Assembly: GCA_964481575.1 (NCBI GenBank)
Contig: CAYZTR010000004.1
Span: 1-64,000, forward strand
DNA: 64,000 bases
Reading direction: 5' to 3'
Source of the DNA: UQRS01 sp964481575
Lineage (GTDB): Bacteria > Bacillota > Clostridia > Oscillospirales > Acutalibacteraceae
A model generated the notes under the pieces. The model was not told where the DNA came from and searched no databases. It saw only the letters and a list, made by a program, of their open reading frames with translations. The position numbers were made by a program, and so were the translations under genes. Below are positions 63,540 through 64,000 of the stretch, piece after piece (within the stretch, counting starts at the first letter, position 1; each line of letters begins with the position of its first letter).

Positions 63540-64000
63540 TTATACCTCGCAAAAGGCGACCGTGCCGGTTTCGACAAAGCCCAGCCGCCTGTAAAAATTC
63601 AATTGTTCCGGCCGGGACAAAACAAACACATCCCGGTTTTCAGAAGAAAGACTCTCCAGCATCCGTTCCACGGCCGCCGAACCGTAACCCTGGCCCCGGA
63701 CTTCCGGCAGGGTGGCTACCCCGCTCAACAGGGCGGCATTTCCCGCTTCGGCAGAGGTCACCGCCGCAGCCACAGGGGTGTCCGACGAATCCCGCACCAG
63801 CACTGCCCGGGCGGCATGATGCCGCACCCGGTGGCTCAAATCAGCATAAAAGGCCGACGCATCCGGCAGCTCCATACTTTCCCCTGCGCCGCTTTGGAGA
63901 ATGGAAAAAACAGTTTTCAAATCGCTGACGGTGGGAATCACCTTCCCCCATTCCCGAACTCCCCGGCGAAACAGCACCGATGCAGTAGAATGGATCTCCA
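63540..64000 (-). CDS. GNAT family N-acetyltransferase, 5' end outside window
   Basis: The frame is open from the stop at 63540 to the window edge (about 153 residues seen). The acetyl-CoA loop VRGQGYGSAAVERML (V-R-G-x-G-x-G/A) and the terminal LNFYRRLGFVE are typical. A GTG at 63977 could start a 145-residue protein, but the reading frame continues beyond it (EIHSTAS) and an N-terminus in the missing part is likely. Acceptor unknown. Confidence 0.85.
   Translation of the reverse strand, partial: EIHSTASVLFRRGVREWGKVIPTVSDLKTVFSILQSGAGESMELPDASAFYADLSHRVRHHAARAVLVRDSSDTPVAAAVTSAEAGNAALLSGVATLPEVRGQGYGSAAVERMLESLSSENRDVFVLSRPEQLNFYRRLGFVETGTVAFCEV

Overview
The window reads as chromosomal DNA of a fairly GC-rich, low-GC-phylum (Firmicutes/Clostridia) anaerobe, most likely a gut member of the Oscillospirales. 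The evidence is the gpr-spoIIP sporulation pair next to rpsT, an Ecf vitamin transporter core, class 1B PyrD/PyrK, a DUF5711 protein, an oxygen-sensitive [FeFe]-hydrogenase, and secreted enzymes ending in type I dockerins. I see no phage, integrase, transposase or CRISPR array. Gene starts are strongly Shine-Dalgarno driven, TTG and GTG starts are frequent, and nearly every promoter I could place has an exact 17-bp spacer.

Layout. 1-13.5 kb (minus): a cut tRNA-Gly, clpE, pgsA, cvpA, a DUF5711 membrane propeller, truA, ecfT-ecfA2-ecfA1, an rRNA-type methyltransferase, glmM, then ruvB-ruvA-ruvC reading back to a ruvC promoter that faces a short-chain dehydrogenase. 14.4-20 kb: a decayed dockerin fragment, degV, an AraC regulator, then a MATE pump, a Gfo/Idh/MocA oxidoreductase and a phosphoesterase in one minus operon. 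20-24 kb (plus): a two-gene redox operon joining a NuoF-like Fe-S/GltD-like flavoprotein to an [FeFe]-hydrogenase, with a Rex-like site upstream. 24-28 kb (minus): adenine deaminase and a TetM/EF-G-like GTPase. 28-35 kb (minus): two very large tandem paralogous secreted beta-helix proteins with dockerins. 36-45.4 kb (minus): a long run murI-DUF1934-argS-ydcF-pyrC-pyrF-pyrK-pyrD-ruvX followed by a cysteine-synthase-like protein that has lost its PLP lysine. 45.5-47.9 kb (plus): a small membrane protein, an orphan 5S rRNA and an AI-2E family transporter. 48-56.5 kb (minus): mutY, an EamA transporter, a proline-rich membrane protein with a CinA-like domain, a CinA-sortase B fusion, thiI and its sulfur donor nifS. 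57-59.7 kb: spoIIP, gpr and divergent rpsT. 59.8-62 kb: an AT-rich, probably acquired pair made of a lipoprotein and a frameshifted secreted caspase-like protein. 62.2-64 kb: a methionine-gamma-lyase-family enzyme and a GNAT protein cut by the window end.

The strongest candidates for something undescribed are (i) the CinA-transmembrane-sortase B fusion beside a second membrane-tethered protein carrying a degenerate CinA-like domain, (ii) the PLP-lysine-less CysK paralogue, (iii) the frameshifted secreted caspase-like protein with an inverted repeat exactly at the break, and (iv) the dockerin set: two giant paralogues, one lacking a normal start codon, plus an orphan dockerin repeat 13 kb away. 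All functional statements are read from sequence motifs and context; no database search was run.
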